64,000 bases of DNA from Taudactylus pleione. Taxonomy: Eukaryota; Chordata; Amphibia; Anura; Myobatrachidae. Location of the stretch: positions 17,561,001 through 17,625,000 of the forward strand of contig JAUIMM010000016.1 of the NCBI GenBank assembly GCA_031769625.1, written 5' to 3'. The position numbers and the translations under genes are program-made. A model generated the notes under the pieces. It made no database searches. It saw nothing but the letters and a program-made list of their open reading frames with translations, and was not told the DNA's origin. Shown here piece after piece: positions 9,476 to 20,176 of the stretch. Each line of letters starts with the position of its first letter. The first letter of the stretch is position 1.

Positions 9476-11830
9476 CTTTTTACTGATTTATTGTAATCTA
9501 TGTACTTTTAAGTGATTTAATAATAAATAAAATAGTTTAATCTCCCAGTGAACAGTATTTGCCCTCTTTTCCATAACCGGAAGTTCCGCATTACTGAGAT
9601 TTTTCAGCACGTTTTAATATTTTCCTCTTTACTCTACTCTTCAATATATGTTTTTTTTTCCTCTAAATGTACTCTCTCAGGAGATGTAGAACATGACAGA
9701 AGCAGGAATTGGACCTTCAGTCACTGCAAAATACATTAGGATATTCTATTGAATTTATATTTTTTGTCTCTTTTCCACTTTATCACTTTTGTCCACCTGT
9801 CACAATGTGTATTCCTCTTTTTAATGCAGTTGCCTTGTAGGAGACACTGACAGCTGCTTGTTGAATACTCCCTGTAGTGCTTCATTTTAAAGCTCTTTAC
9901 AACAGATGTCTGACTTGTCATATTAAGTGTATTTTCTGTAATATTTATGGAGATGAAATGGCTTGTGTTGCAAACTAAAGCTCCCTTCTGATTTCTTTTT
10001 GAGATGGTTTTAGATGAACTGCAGACCCACCTGCAATTATGTAGAGGGATCAGTATCATTTAATGTTACAATTGAGTTAACTAGAAAATAAAATCATTTG
10101 GGCAATCGCAGAAGTTGTCTTGTTGCCTGGTGTGATTATGTAATTGAAAGACCTAAACCATTGTGATTATAATGGATGTTGCAGCTATTGTTGTGAAAGT
10201 GAATTCATTGCATGCATTAATATTTAATTTGTGATAGTGGAAAAATTTAGTAGTTCAATGTGATTTTACTAGGGACATTCTCAAGTAAATTATAATTAAA
10301 ATCCTATGTATGGATAGAATGAAGATTTATTTTATACTGGCAAATGAAGTGTTCTGTGTCAGTAGTCCCACCCCCTCCAGTGTCTGTGGTATTCCTCACC
10401 TGCGCAGCTTTCTGATTGGCTATTTTGTTGACCGCTGAAGACATTGGAAGAACCTTGTGACTTGTGTGTTTTTTGTTACTCTTCTAGATACTCCTGTTCT
10501 TCTTGACTCTCTCTCTGGGATTTTGCTCAATACTCAGACTGTTAAAGTACACCTGGCCCCTAAACATAGTGGAGTCAGCTGCTGTTTATGGGGGTGTAGC
10601 TCATCAATTCACTTGGAAACCCTTCATTCCTACTGAAGCCAGATGCTTCATTGCAATCAGGTCCTAATAAACAGCGTCTGGTCTTTTTCTGGGAAGTATT
10701 TGGTCAGACCCCAAAATGTTTTATACCAGGGGGTGATCAAAGTTTGCGCAAGATCTCGCGGCGAAAATTGTCATAGCTGCACATAGCTTTGTTGAGGTCA
10801 TAGCCGATTCGTTTGGAGCTGCAGCACATTAGCAATGCCTCTTCATGTTCTACTTGCTCATCGGTTGGAGGTTTATCCTTTTGTCAAGAAATGCGCGCCT
10901 CATAAGGAACTGAGGTTTTCATTTTTTATATACTATGTAATTAGCAGTTAAAGTGCTAAAACTACTGTTAGCAGGTATGAACGCGTTCCCTTACTGTACA
11001 GTTGACCTCTAAATTACAAGTTGCACTTTTTTATTTTAATGTATTTGTGAGACATATTGGTAGATTAAACCTACGAATATACCTCTAATTTACATATGTA
11101 GGCTAATCGTAGAGTGTGATTATGTACACCATTTATTTCTTTATCTTCAATGTATACATCTATACCCCATTTATTCTTGTACTCCCACTTACATTCGCCA
11201 GTCCTTTATAGCACAAGACCAGGGCTATATGGATGAAATGTAATTTACAATAATTAGCACTTTGTTCTGTGTCTTTGTGTTTGCCGTAGAGTTTGAGAAC
11301 AAATAGCTGGCAGCAGGAATCCCAGACTTAATAGACTGAAGTATGAGTCTACCGAGGGTACAAGCTGGAATCCCAGGATTTAAATTAAATCTGAATCACA
11401 GCTCAGGTCTTTATAAAACAAAGCTCTTCCAGTAACCGCTAACCAGACCAGCTTGGTTACAGACATGGGTGAATATAAATTACGCTGTAGAAGCTGATCT
11501 CTTTATATCCTGCAGGACACTTCATACCAATTTGCAGATTACTCAGCTGTGAAATATGCACACTCTGATTTATCTGGTATGGTGCGTCAACATTGACTTT
11601 TTGTGTTTTTGTCCTCCCACCACCACTTTTCCTAGTTTATTTATTTTTATTTTTTTCCCCCTTCCTTTGATCAGCACTTAGAGTAGAATATATTTTGCTA
11701 CTTGCTGTTGGCGGCAGTTTTCATGTAGTGCTTCCATCCTGAGATGAGTCCCACTACCTTTTTATGGGGTTTGCTAACATCTTCGCCATGCTTTACAGGA
11801 CTATGCGTTACAATATGATTCATAATGTAT
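9476..11830. other. No gene seen
   Basis: AT-rich sequence without splice-bounded open frames, RNA gene or clear inverted repeat. At 10725-10910 a more GC-rich patch looks like an old degraded repeat but was not identified. Confidence 0.5.
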
Positions 11831-11837
11831 GTTGCTA

Positions 11838-12075
11838 TCTTTTATTTATATGGCACCAAATGTGTTCCGCAGCGAACAAGAAACCAGAGACTCACAGTAC
11901 AATACAATGCAGGATAAGGACATGGTTTATACGCATTGCTGCATTAGCGATCATAACACTCACATAAGCAACAGGCTGTAAGCAACTGTTAGATTCCCAT
12001 GTGGGGGGGAGTAAGGAGAAGCACATGAGAGAAGAGGACCCTGCTCGAGGGAGCTTATATTGTTAATGAAATTCT
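11838..12075. repeat. Old interspersed repeat, LINE/SINE-like
   Basis: TTATTTATATGGCACCAAATGTGTTCCGCAGCG and CCCTGCTCGAGGGAGCTTATAT match a very common vertebrate repeat with a TATATAGCGCC...CGCAGCGC...GGAGCTTACA layout. A shorter piece of the same type is at 59768-59830. The exact family was not determined. Confidence 0.4.
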
Positions 12076-12100
12076 CTCATTGCTGCTTTTATATTAACAG

Positions 12101-12735
12101 TTTACAGATGTCCTCATACACCTAGCCTCCATACTCCATGGTGTATCCATGAGTGAGCCGCCAGGTTCTGTGCGACTCTGCTTGTCGAGGTTTTTTTTTT
12201 TTTTTTTAAATGCACCTGGAGACTGCACTGATTGATTTGATATGCAACACTTCCTCATCTGTGTGCTATGGAATCTGTATATGAGGCACGATGAAACTTG
12301 GAGTGGAAAAATAGTAGCAGAAGCTGCATCATAGCACTTCAGGCTCAGTCACACACAGATATACAAGTGTTGCATATCAAATTGATCAGCGCAGTCTCCT
12401 GGTGTCTTAAGGTGCCCATACATCTGACCGGTATTTCCGCGATCCAGCAACGCGATCAGAAATGCCGATCTGCTGGGTGGAAACGTCAGCCGCCCAACAT
12501 CAATAGTCAGCAATCCGTCGCTGAATCGCTGAAATATTACATGTTAAGTGTTCCCGATTTGACTATCGCGATCATTTTTTGAGCGTGATCGTCAAATCGG
12601 AAAAATCCAACATGTTGGATTTCTGCGATCCAGCATCGCAACAATCCATTGCTGGTGGATGGGCCCCATTAGGCACATCGCATTGGACCGAGAGGGGCTA
12701 TTTGCCACGACTTGTATGAGGATACATCTGTATAT
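12101..12735. repeat. Nested hairpin repeats
   Basis: TACAGATGTCCTCATACA at the left and TGTATGAGGATACATCTGTA at the right form an outer inverted pair. Inside, TGGAGACTGCACTGATTGATTTGATATGCAACACTT (12220-12255) pairs imperfectly with AAGTGTTGCATATCAAATTGATCAGCGCAGTCTCC. A third hairpin element at 12409-12670 lies next to the inner one. Confidence 0.5.
12409..12670. mobile_element. Hairpin-rich MITE, 'GTGCCCATACATC' ends
   Basis: The start AAGGTGCCCATACATC and end GGTGGATGGGCCCCATT are imperfect inverted ends. The interior has a strong stem CCGATTTGACTATCGCGATCA / TGATCGTCAAATCGG (about 12553-12600) and a shorter one around ATCCAACATGTTGGAT. No reading frame. Confidence 0.55.
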
Positions 12736-12925
12736 AGCACTAGCATGTTCCATTGCGCTTCTATAATTAATAATCCTCTTTCTTTCATACTTGGCTTGTT
12801 TGTGAACATTAAATTACGTGAGGTAAAAAAAATTACTTGGATAATTTTTGCTCTAAAAATAAACAGGCAATTTATACAGACCATTGTTTTCCAATTGTGA
12901 GTCCACTATCTGAAACAAGTGACTT

Positions 12926-13526
12926 GGGGCCTGATTCAGAGCCACTCGTAAGCGGCAGCTCGTTCGCTCCGAGCGATGTTTGCCCAACTGCGCATGCGTA
13001 CGGATCGTTATACGCATGCGCGAACCAGTCAGTGCGGCCGAAATTCATGTGCTCGCAAAATTGCGAATGCCTGATAATTTGAGTGACAGGATGAGGCGTA
13101 TGTGGGTGGTAACAGGGGAAGGTGTTTGAAAACGGGGAGTGGAGATCCGATCGCAGGCGTGCTTAAAGGTCAAAACGGGCGTTTTATGGGTGTGCATAAT
13201 TAAAACAGCAGCGTCATTGACCACGTCACTGGGTTATTTAATAGCCAGAACTGCTTGCAAAATTGTGGTAGCAAAAACCAACCACAAGAATAGCGAGCAG
13301 TTCATACCCTGGTCGATGTACTCGATTAATCTAATAAATAGCGGACATGACGTAGGATGCGAGCGGCCAGGGGGCGTAGTTTCCCAAAAAACGTCCGCAA
13401 GTTTTGTTCGCTCGTTCAGACCTTGAGGCGTGAACAGACCGCAAACAGCGAACGGTTCATTTGAATAGCCACCCCTATTTTCTGGACGTGCGAGCGCTAA
13501 TTGCGTCCGGCTCTGAATCAGGCCCT
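12926..13526. mobile_element. 600-bp MITE with GGCCTGATTCAGAGCC ends
   Basis: GGCCTGATTCAGAGCC at the left is the exact reverse complement of GGCTCTGAATCAGGCC at the right. The interior is GC- and CpG-rich (GCGCATGCGTACGGATCG near 12990) and includes the palindrome TACGCATGCGC. A truncated copy is at 2293-2697. Confidence 0.65.
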
Positions 13527-14440
13527 TGGTTTGTAGCTGCTTAGTTCCCAGTTTATCTTTTCTGTCCTATACATAATCTGAACTGCTTTCTCTTCAGTTT
13601 ATGGAGGAGAGTAATGCAGTTCTGCCTATGGTGCTGCTTCCCATGGAAAAAAACTGCTTCCTGGTTGGTTTCCTTTAAAAAGATTAGACAGGAACAGCTG
13701 AGGAAATGATGTAGCCTTATGGAGACACCTCCTAATTAGTCTCACATCCTTTGCATTGGGTTCTCTTGCATGCATGACTCGTTGCTTGTGCAGTAAAATA
13801 ACGTTGGGGATAATGACTTGTATCAAATATTTTTTTCCCTAGATCATAATAGTTAGGTAGCTGTTAGGGAACAGGAACAAGAAAGCTTTTTGTTTTGAGG
13901 CGTATTTTGTTGAAGGCAAGGGTTGCCCATTGTGTTTGCCCTGCTGGTCTGCCAGTCCCTCCGTGCTTAATCTCCTCCCATTTTCAGTATGAGATTGCTT
14001 AATATTTCACCATACCATGCTGCTTGTTTAAAGAAAAGCAATACTTGCAAAGTGAGGTTTGTCTTGCATCTTGTGTGTTGGCCTTTTCTGAAGTTTTCTG
14101 TGTGTCCTGTTTTTACCCATATATATATTTCCCATACTAGAAATGACAGTCCCATCTTGTAGTCTTTGAAGGGCTCGTTCCCACACAGGCACTGGGAAAA
14201 GGGGTAAAATGAATTAAAAATGAAGGCAAGCTCTAAGCACCTATTTGACGATGCAGTTTTGGAGGTGCAAGGGAAAACTTGTGATGTTGGCACATCGCTT
14301 TGAATTGAATTCCCCCCTTGAGTTAAAAAGCAAAAGAAACTGTGTGATAAAAGTTAATTATCAAAACCTTTGTGCATAGAGGCTATGGTGATTTAAAGTG
14401 TCTTCTCCACTTCGTTTTTCACAGATAAACGATATAGATA
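13527..14440. other. No gene seen
   Basis: Moderately AT-rich sequence without recognisable exons, inverted repeats or RNA genes. Confidence 0.5.
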
Positions 14441-14458
14441 GATATATGGGTGGGGGTG

Positions 14459-14482
14459 CGTGTATATGTGTGTGTGTGTGTA

Positions 14483-14531
<49 letters not shown>
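14459..14531. repeat. (TG)n(TA)n microsatellite
   Basis: TG-rich tract passing into about 17 TA dinucleotides. Confidence 0.95.
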
Positions 14532-14534
<3 letters not shown>

Positions 14535-14544
14535 GCACACCCAC

Positions 14545-14970
14545 AGCAGAGGGCGGCACTCGGTAATCATTCTCGGACACAGATGTGTGAGAGATTGATT
14601 TACTGAGTGCCGCCTTCTGTTTTGTATACAGACCTCAACAAGTCACTCCTCCAGTAGGTTCCACTACTTAGGTAAATTCGTCACCAAAATCTTTATTACT
14701 GGACCCAATATAATGTGGATGTATTGGTGTCGAAGTCATCACCTTGGTTGAAAAGCATGGCTCTGAGATACCCATCATTGCAGCTGGTTGGCAAATTTGG
14801 TCCACTTTACTTTGGAGGAGTATCAAGCTACAGCCTGTCCAAAGAATGTGGTCTCCTAACCGAGATTATTCCTGTGAAGTGTATTTTTTTTTTATTGTAC
14901 AGTGCACGATAAAGGAGTTTGGTCTCTGAAACGTTGACCACCAGCAGCAACGTCAGTGTGACAAAATTTA
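14545..14970. repeat. Left arm of a split palindromic repeat
   Basis: From about 14630 to 14968 this is the reverse complement of 25062-25410, nearly base for base (for example GGTTCCACTACTTAGGTAAATT and CTGAAACGTTGACCACCAGCAGC). The first 75 bases also contain a local hairpin (GGCGGCACTCGGTAA/TTACTGAGTGCCGCC). The inner edge AAACGTTGACC resembles the hammerhead-bearing ends of the Penelope-like element next to it, so the arms may be terminal repeats of a related element. Two retroelements occupy the space between the arms. Confidence 0.65.
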
Positions 14971-14981
14971 TATATATATAT

Positions 14982-15460
14982 ACCAATGCAGCAGGGGTCG
15001 GCACTCCAATAACAATATGAATACTCGCCGTGGTGCACACTGTAGTAAATCAAGTAGAGCAGGCAGAATCAGGGTCACTCCAGTCTTAATGTATAGGTAG
15101 TAATAGCCAAGAGCCAGTCGCTGGGTCAACGTTTCGAGTTTAATACACAACTCGTCATCAGGACATACATAAAAGTGTAATATGACAAACCTTATATACC
15201 CTAGGTGTCTCACCCGGTGTGTCTGATTGCCCGCTGTTCAGTTTCCGGCTCCCGCTCGGTCAGCGTCACATGACTGTGACGTCATCGGGGCCGTCCCATC
15301 ACTCGGGCAACCAAACACCGCTACTAACAACAAAACTTTACACAAACAAACAACGTACAAAATGTAAAATATAAAATACACATGGTGGAAACATAGCGAT
15401 CTATCCTGTAGAATATCATTAAGCTCAAGTACTTATTTTATAGCTACACCAGCTTACTTA
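14982..15460 (-). repeat. Left terminal inverted repeat (pLTR) of the Penelope-like element
   Basis: Reverse complement of 18557-19039 with only scattered differences (for example the 4-base difference near GGGCAACC/GCCCAGGTAATGG). It contains TGACGTCATCGG, a CRE-like word, and the minus-strand hammerhead-like motif at 15117-15167. Confidence 0.85.
15117..15167 (-). ncRNA. Hammerhead-ribozyme-like motif in left pLTR
   Basis: Read on the minus strand: core CUGAUGA (15161-15155), then C, stem II GAGU..ACUC with a 10-12 base loop, then GAAAC (15135-15131) followed by GUUGACC. Core order and spacing fit the minimal hammerheads reported in Penelope-like elements. One unpaired base separates CUGAUGA from stem II, and the palindrome AACGTT would make stem III very short or intermolecular. 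Self-cleavage is inferred, not shown. Confidence 0.55.
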
Positions 15461-15489
15461 AAAAGGAAATAGACTTTTTACTTCATGGC

Positions 15490-16083
15490 ATCACTTTGTC
15501 TGAGTACCACAGAGAAAAAAAGATACCAGGGGCTTCAGGGTCAAAAATGTACCAACCATCGGTAGGTACAATAATGATTTTTGCCGTCGTGAACAAGTGT
15601 GCATTCGATCTTATGACACTTGTGATTGAGGAGGCAGCACGAAAATTGGCAGTATGTAAACAAAAAATCAAGGAATTTGAACAAATCCATCTGAGTACCC
15701 TAACTAAAGACACCCCCAGTCAGTGGTTGTACAAAAAAGATTTGATTAGTTTCAAAAGACAGAAATTTGACAAAGTCAACCGTGCTTACACGGAACAACG
15801 AATGTACCGATGGTTAGAGGGGGCTAATTCGCCAGGAGGCAATAGACGCTTTTTCTCCAATCGAAAACAACTATTCAAACGTGATATGCACTCATCGAGT
15901 GAAGCTTATTCTTCATCTGGAGATGAAAATACACAACCTCCACAGGGTGCACATACTTATCGGAGACCCCCTTTAGGGGTGAATACCCGCACACGACGCG
16001 GAAGAAATCAAGACCCACAAGGAGAGGGGGCCAATGCCGCTGTGGTGACCACCAGAGGTATAGCCAGGGGTCGGAGAAAATAA
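15490..16083 (+). pseudogene. N-terminal reading frame of the Penelope-like element
   Basis: An open frame of just under 200 codons with a basic, Ser/Gln-rich C-terminal end (TRTRRGRNQDPQGEG, ARGRRK). The region KLAVCKQKIKEFEQIHLSTLT looks helical. It lies directly before the RT frame and ends at a TAA five bases before that frame opens. No in-frame ATG is near the start, so it was probably joined to upstream or downstream sequence by frameshift or is damaged. Its role is unknown; in relatives this is the segment ahead of the RT core. Confidence 0.5.
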
Positions 16084-16087
16084 ACAC

Positions 16088-17704
16088 GGTATTTAATCTG
16101 TCATCAAGGGGGCTATCCCCTATAGAGTATCAAGTACTCAACAAAGACTTGAACTTTATTCCGACAGTGGGTTTCGACCCTTTTGAATGGAAAATTGAAC
16201 AGAACCTTTTATTAAGGCAATTAAAACTTAAAGAATTCTTTGGCAAGGAAGAAAAGTTTGAGACTGCAACAACAGAGAAAAAGTTCAAAAAGAAGTCCAC
16301 CTTCGATCCCGCCTCCAGTAACATATCTATTCAGAGCTTTATGAAGGCGTTGGATGTACAAGTAGTTGAAAATCTCAAACATGAATACAATACGAGACCC
16401 AATGTCACACGTGAAGAACGACAAGCAATTAAAAACCTTAGGTCCTATCAGGATGTAGTCTTCCGCCCCGCGGATAAGGGAGGAGGCACAGTGGTGCAGG
16501 ACTTATCCCAGTATATAGAGGAAATTAACAGACAACTTGCGGATGTATCTGTTTATTCTGTACTTGGCTTTGACCCCACAGGGGAGTTAAAGAAACATCT
16601 AGACTCTATTATTGATGGGGCAATACTGAACAAAGTTATTGATACAGATACTGGTGACTTCCTGAGAACTGATTATCCTAAAGCACCACTACTTTATAGT
16701 GTGCCAAAAATTCACAAGAATTTATCTAAACCGCCGGGCCGTCCGATTATATCGGCAAGAGAGAGCCTACTCAGTCCAGTCTCGGAATTCCTCCATTTTT
16801 TTTCATCAGCCCTGTGTTCAGGCAGAGCCCACATATCTGCGAGATACCACCATGCTATTGAATAAACTTGAGAACCTAGGAGAGATCCCGACCCACATCT
16901 GGATGTGTACTCTAGATATCAATAGTTTATATACAAATATACCACATCAAGATGGGATGAGAGCCACGTTTGAGTTATTAAATAACCATTTGTATAAAGG
17001 CCCTAATTTATGATTTTTTATGTCATTATTGGAACAGGTGCTTTACAGGAACTACTTCTTTTTTTAATGGTCAGTTCTATTTGCAGCGCACAGGTTGCGC
17101 CATGGGCTCACATGTGGCGCCCACTTATGCAAATAGTTACATGTTTGCTATTGAGAGGGAATTATTCTTCAATGGGGATGTTAGAGAAAAAATCTTCTTC
17201 TACAGTCGGTATATAGACGACGTACTACTTTTCTGGCAGGGCAACTATGATGAATTTGTGACCCTTATGGATAACATTAACAATAAGGAGTGTCCTATAA
17301 AATTTACGTATCATCTTAGTCTAGAAGAGGTTTCCTTTCTTGATGTGACAATAAAGGAGGACAATAGGATTAATACATATATCTTTACAAAGCCTACTGA
17401 TCGCAATACGCTTCTGTTGGCATCAAGTTATCATCCCAAAGCTACTTTAAATAGCATACCATTCTCCCAGCTCATTAGGGTCAAAAGAAATACGAGTGAC
17501 CCAAGTAAGGTTGAGGAAGACCTTAATAGGATGTGTGACAAATTTAAAACTAGAGGGTATTCTATGCACTGCATACAAGATGCTAGGAATAGAGTTGACA
17601 AATTATCTAGGAGTGACCTGTTACAAAAAAATAAAGGAATATCAAAAACTATTGAGAAAAAGATCAATTGGCCCCGTAGATACAATCCTGCCAAGAGTTA
17701 TTAA
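16088..17704 (+). pseudogene. Penelope-type reverse transcriptase, frameshifted
   Basis: It opens with VFNLSSRGLSPIEYQVLNKD, the conserved Penelope N-terminal motif. RT blocks follow: FRPADKGGGTVV, LLYSVPKIHKNL, GRPIISARESL, then DINSLYTNIPH (catalytic Asp in motif A), GCAMGSHVAPTYAN (motif B) and YIDDVLLFW (motif C, catalytic DD). The frame changes around the T-run near 16796-16804 and again near 17010-17080, and the third segment ends at 17704. It is not translatable as one protein. Telomerase-like RTs of this clade copy RNA at an endonuclease nick. Confidence 0.85.
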
Positions 17705-18365
17705 CCATACAGTACGATCACTTTGGCCCATTATACAGCAAGATAAAGAACTCAAGGGATTAAAAAACTATACTATTCGGCCCTGTTTGAAAAGGAATAA
17801 ACAGCTGAGGGACCTACTTGTTAGAACAGATGTTACGGATTTAACTGCGAGCACCTCTAATATATTTAAAAAGGTGGGAGGGTGCTACAAATGTACTGGA
17901 TGCGTTACCTGTGGGCATATGATCACGGGTAAGTTATTTACACATCCCCATACAGGGCAAAAATATAACATCAGATATCCATTAACTTGCTCTAGTTCGT
18001 TTGTAATATATTTTATCAAATGCCCGTGCGGATACTATTATGTTGGTAAGACGATCCGTTCCTTTAAGGAACGGATGGCACTACACAGATCTGCAATTAG
18101 GATGGCTCTTAACGGTAAACCGTCGGAGCAACCAGTTGCCCGACATTTCTTTGAACAAAGGCACAACATGGCTAACCTCAGACATATGGTCATTGATCAT
18201 ATTCCTTTGAACCCCCGGGGCGGAGACAGACATAGAACCTTTCTCCAATTGGAAACAAAATGGATTTATCTGCTAGATACCGTTAAACCTAAGGGTCTTA
18301 ATGATCACTTGTCTTTTACAGCTTTTTTTCTAATAAAGGCCATTTCCATTTATATTTATTTATAA
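17610..18365 (+). pseudogene. GIY-YIG endonuclease domain of the Penelope-like element
   Basis: The frame carries a linker (ILPRVINHTVRSLWPII), a Cys-rich CYKCTGCVTCGH finger-like motif and then CPCGYYYVGKTIRSFKERMALH. In that last motif YYYVG stands for the GIY-YIG signature and the following Arg/Glu/His are the expected active-site neighbours. The C-terminal part has HFFEQRHN and W-I-Y-L-L-DTVKPKGLN, typical of the family. It overlaps the end of the RT frame in another phase (17610-17704), so a frameshift separates the two in this copy. Confidence 0.82.
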
Positions 18366-18556
18366 GATGTTTGGCCTGTAGGTATTTGCTGTGGTGTAGA
18401 TTATCTACTTGTCTACAGTTAGGTGTAATTTGCTTTGTAGCACGCTGTAGTGCTATTTATGTTCTATATTTCTTCCCAATAATGTGGTCGGAAAAACATT
18501 GTGCCAATTGTTGAAATATGCTTACAGTGATGTGCGTATTTGCTTACATGTATTAT

Positions 18557-19039
18557 TAAGTAAGCTGGTGTAGCTATAAAATAAGTACTTGAGCTTAATG
18601 ATATTCTACAGGATAGATCGCTATGTTTCCACCATGTGTATTTTATATTTTACATTTTGTACGTCGTTTGTTTGTGTAAAGTTTTGTTGTTAGTAGCGGT
18701 GTTTGGTTGCCCAGGTAATGGGACGGCCCCGATGACGTCATAGTCATGTGACGCTGACCGAGCGGGAGCCGGAAACTGAACAGCGGGCATTCGGACACAC
18801 CGGGTGAGACACCTAGGGTATATAAGGTTTGTCATATTACACTTTTATGTATGTCCTGATGACGAGTTGTGTATTAAACTCGAAACGTTGACCCAGCGAC
18901 TGGCTCTTGGCTATTACTACCTATACATTAAGACCGGAGAGTGACCCTGATTCTGCCTGCTCTACTTGATTTACTACAGTGTGCACCACGGCGAGTATTC
19001 ATATTGTTATTGGAGTGCCTACCCCTGCTGCATTGGTGT
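18557..19039 (+). repeat. Right terminal inverted repeat (pLTR) of the Penelope-like element
   Basis: Inverse of 14982-15460. It begins TTAAGTAAGCTGGTGTAGC and ends CCCCTGCTGCATTGGT. It contains GATGACGTCATAGTCATGTGACG (CRE/E-box-like words) and a plus-strand hammerhead-like motif. A TG microsatellite follows at once. Confidence 0.85.
18850..18900 (+). ncRNA. Hammerhead-ribozyme-like motif in right pLTR
   Basis: CTGATGA at 18856-18862, stem II GAGT (18864-18867) pairing with ACTC, then GAAAC at 18882-18886 and GTTGACCCAGCGACTGG. It is the same sequence as on the minus strand in the left pLTR. The order CUGANGA - stem II - GAAAC matches the hammerhead core; the extra C before stem II and the very short stem III lower certainty. 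Confidence 0.55.
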
Positions 19040-19084
19040 ATGTATGTGTGTGTGTGTATGTATGTGTGTGTGTGTGTGTGTGTA
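19039..19084. repeat. (TG)n/(TATG)n microsatellite between two retroelements
   Basis: Irregular TGTATG and TG repeats joining the right end of the Penelope-like element to the left end of the DIRS element. Confidence 0.9.
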
Positions 19085-19238
19085 TATTTCTACTTCAGGG
19101 TCCATAGGGTATCCACAGGATACCTTGGGGTATAGGTGTGACGTCAGTCGCAGGGCACCAAAGAGTTAAGCTTTCAGCCTCCCAGGATGCACTAGGTTCC
19201 CCTCCTATACCCCGCCCCCGGGCCAAGGCACCTCAGTT
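19085..19238 (+). repeat. DIRS left inverted terminal repeat
   Basis: It runs from TATTTCTACTTCAGGGTCC to GGCACCTCAGTT and pairs with 24841-24990 (GGTGTGACGTCAGTCGCAGGGC and CAGCCTCCCAGGATGCACTAGG are shared inversely). The outer 45 bases are repeated inverted in the internal complementary region at 24580-24625. Confidence 0.88.
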
Positions 19239-20176
19239 TAGTTTGGTGCCCGGCCGGAGTCGGGTGCACCTGTTGGAGTGGGGGCTAGAAGAGCCCCTGA
19301 AGCTTATTCTTCATGCAGCTGTGGCTGCACAACTGGATGAACAGCATGGACAGTCAGTCCTGACGTCCATGCTGTCTTCCCTACACCCCGCCGGTACCAG
19401 AACGCCGGTACTGATCCGGGGATGCTGGTGGGCGTCTGGGGTCACAGCTAGCGGTGACCCCAGATGCTCCGGACCATGGCCGGATTCAAGGGGGACAGAG
19501 GTAAGCAGCGGGGTCCCGCGGTGGGTCCCCGCTGATCACATGGTCCTAAGTCCCCAGGCAGGGGGCTCCCTGGGGACTGGCTGCAGCGTGGAGCCAGGCG
19601 ACCAACCTGCGCTTCCACTACCCCCTGGGACAGCGGACCGCGGCAGAGCGGTAGCGCTGCGGCGTCCCAGGGGTTAAATGCATGCCAGGGGAGCGCGCCT
19701 TCCCTGTCTCACAGCCGGCGCCTCCCCCGCTGCACACAGCCCTCTCTGCATGCTGCCGACTGGTCCTGTGGCAGCGCTCCTCCCCCAGGCCAGCCTCCTC
19801 TCTGCTCCTCGGCGGCCATCTTCTCCAGAACGCATGGTGAACGCTGCTGGAAGCGCTGGACGGAAGCATCGTGGTCTGGGTCCCCCCGCATACCTCTCCT
19901 CCGCTGTGGTCAGGTCTGTGTATGCAGCGCTGTGTCCTACCAGGCCCTGTGTCTGTGTAGTTGAGTGATCAGCGCTGTTAGTGCAGGAATTGTTATTTTT
20001 CTGCATTGTATGTGACTGTGCTAGCGCTGCTGCCTGTAATCTTTTCTTCTCTAAACTGTCAGCTTTATTACTGTCCCTGTTCTTTATGCTAAAGCCCTTG
20101 CGGTGCGGTGCTGCAGGGTGGTCTCTCGCCTATTTAATACTTAATTGGTGAGAGAGGTCACATACGTGGTGCCATC
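19239..20176 (+). other. DIRS 5' leader
   Basis: About 940 bases between the left ITR and the gag ATG. GC-rich up to 19900, then more mixed, with no long ATG-started frame of convincing character. It probably holds the promoter and 5' untranslated region. The gag ATG at 20177 has the context GCCATCATGT. Confidence 0.55.

Larger units (their letters stand above)
14982..19039 (+). mobile_element. Penelope-like retroelement with GIY-YIG endonuclease
   Basis: A 4.06-kb element bounded by inverted terminal repeats of about 480 bp (14982-15460 and 18557-19039). It encodes, in order, an N-terminal extension, a Penelope-type reverse transcriptase and a GIY-YIG endonuclease. Protein motifs are clear (VFRPADKGGG, PLLYSVPKIHK, GRPIIS, YIDDVL, CPCGYYYVGKT), but several frameshifts and stops make this copy inactive. 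Penelope-like elements prime with their endonuclease and often carry flanking pLTRs. Here the flanking copies are inverted rather than direct. It lies inside a TA/TG-rich spacer. Confidence 0.86.

Noticed and set aside
11281..11460. Possible conserved exon upstream of PKN2
   Set aside because: No open frame with splice borders matching the missing PKN2 N-terminus or another gene was found.
15875..16087. Minus-strand frames opposite the Penelope-like element
   Set aside because: Shadows of the plus-strand coding region.
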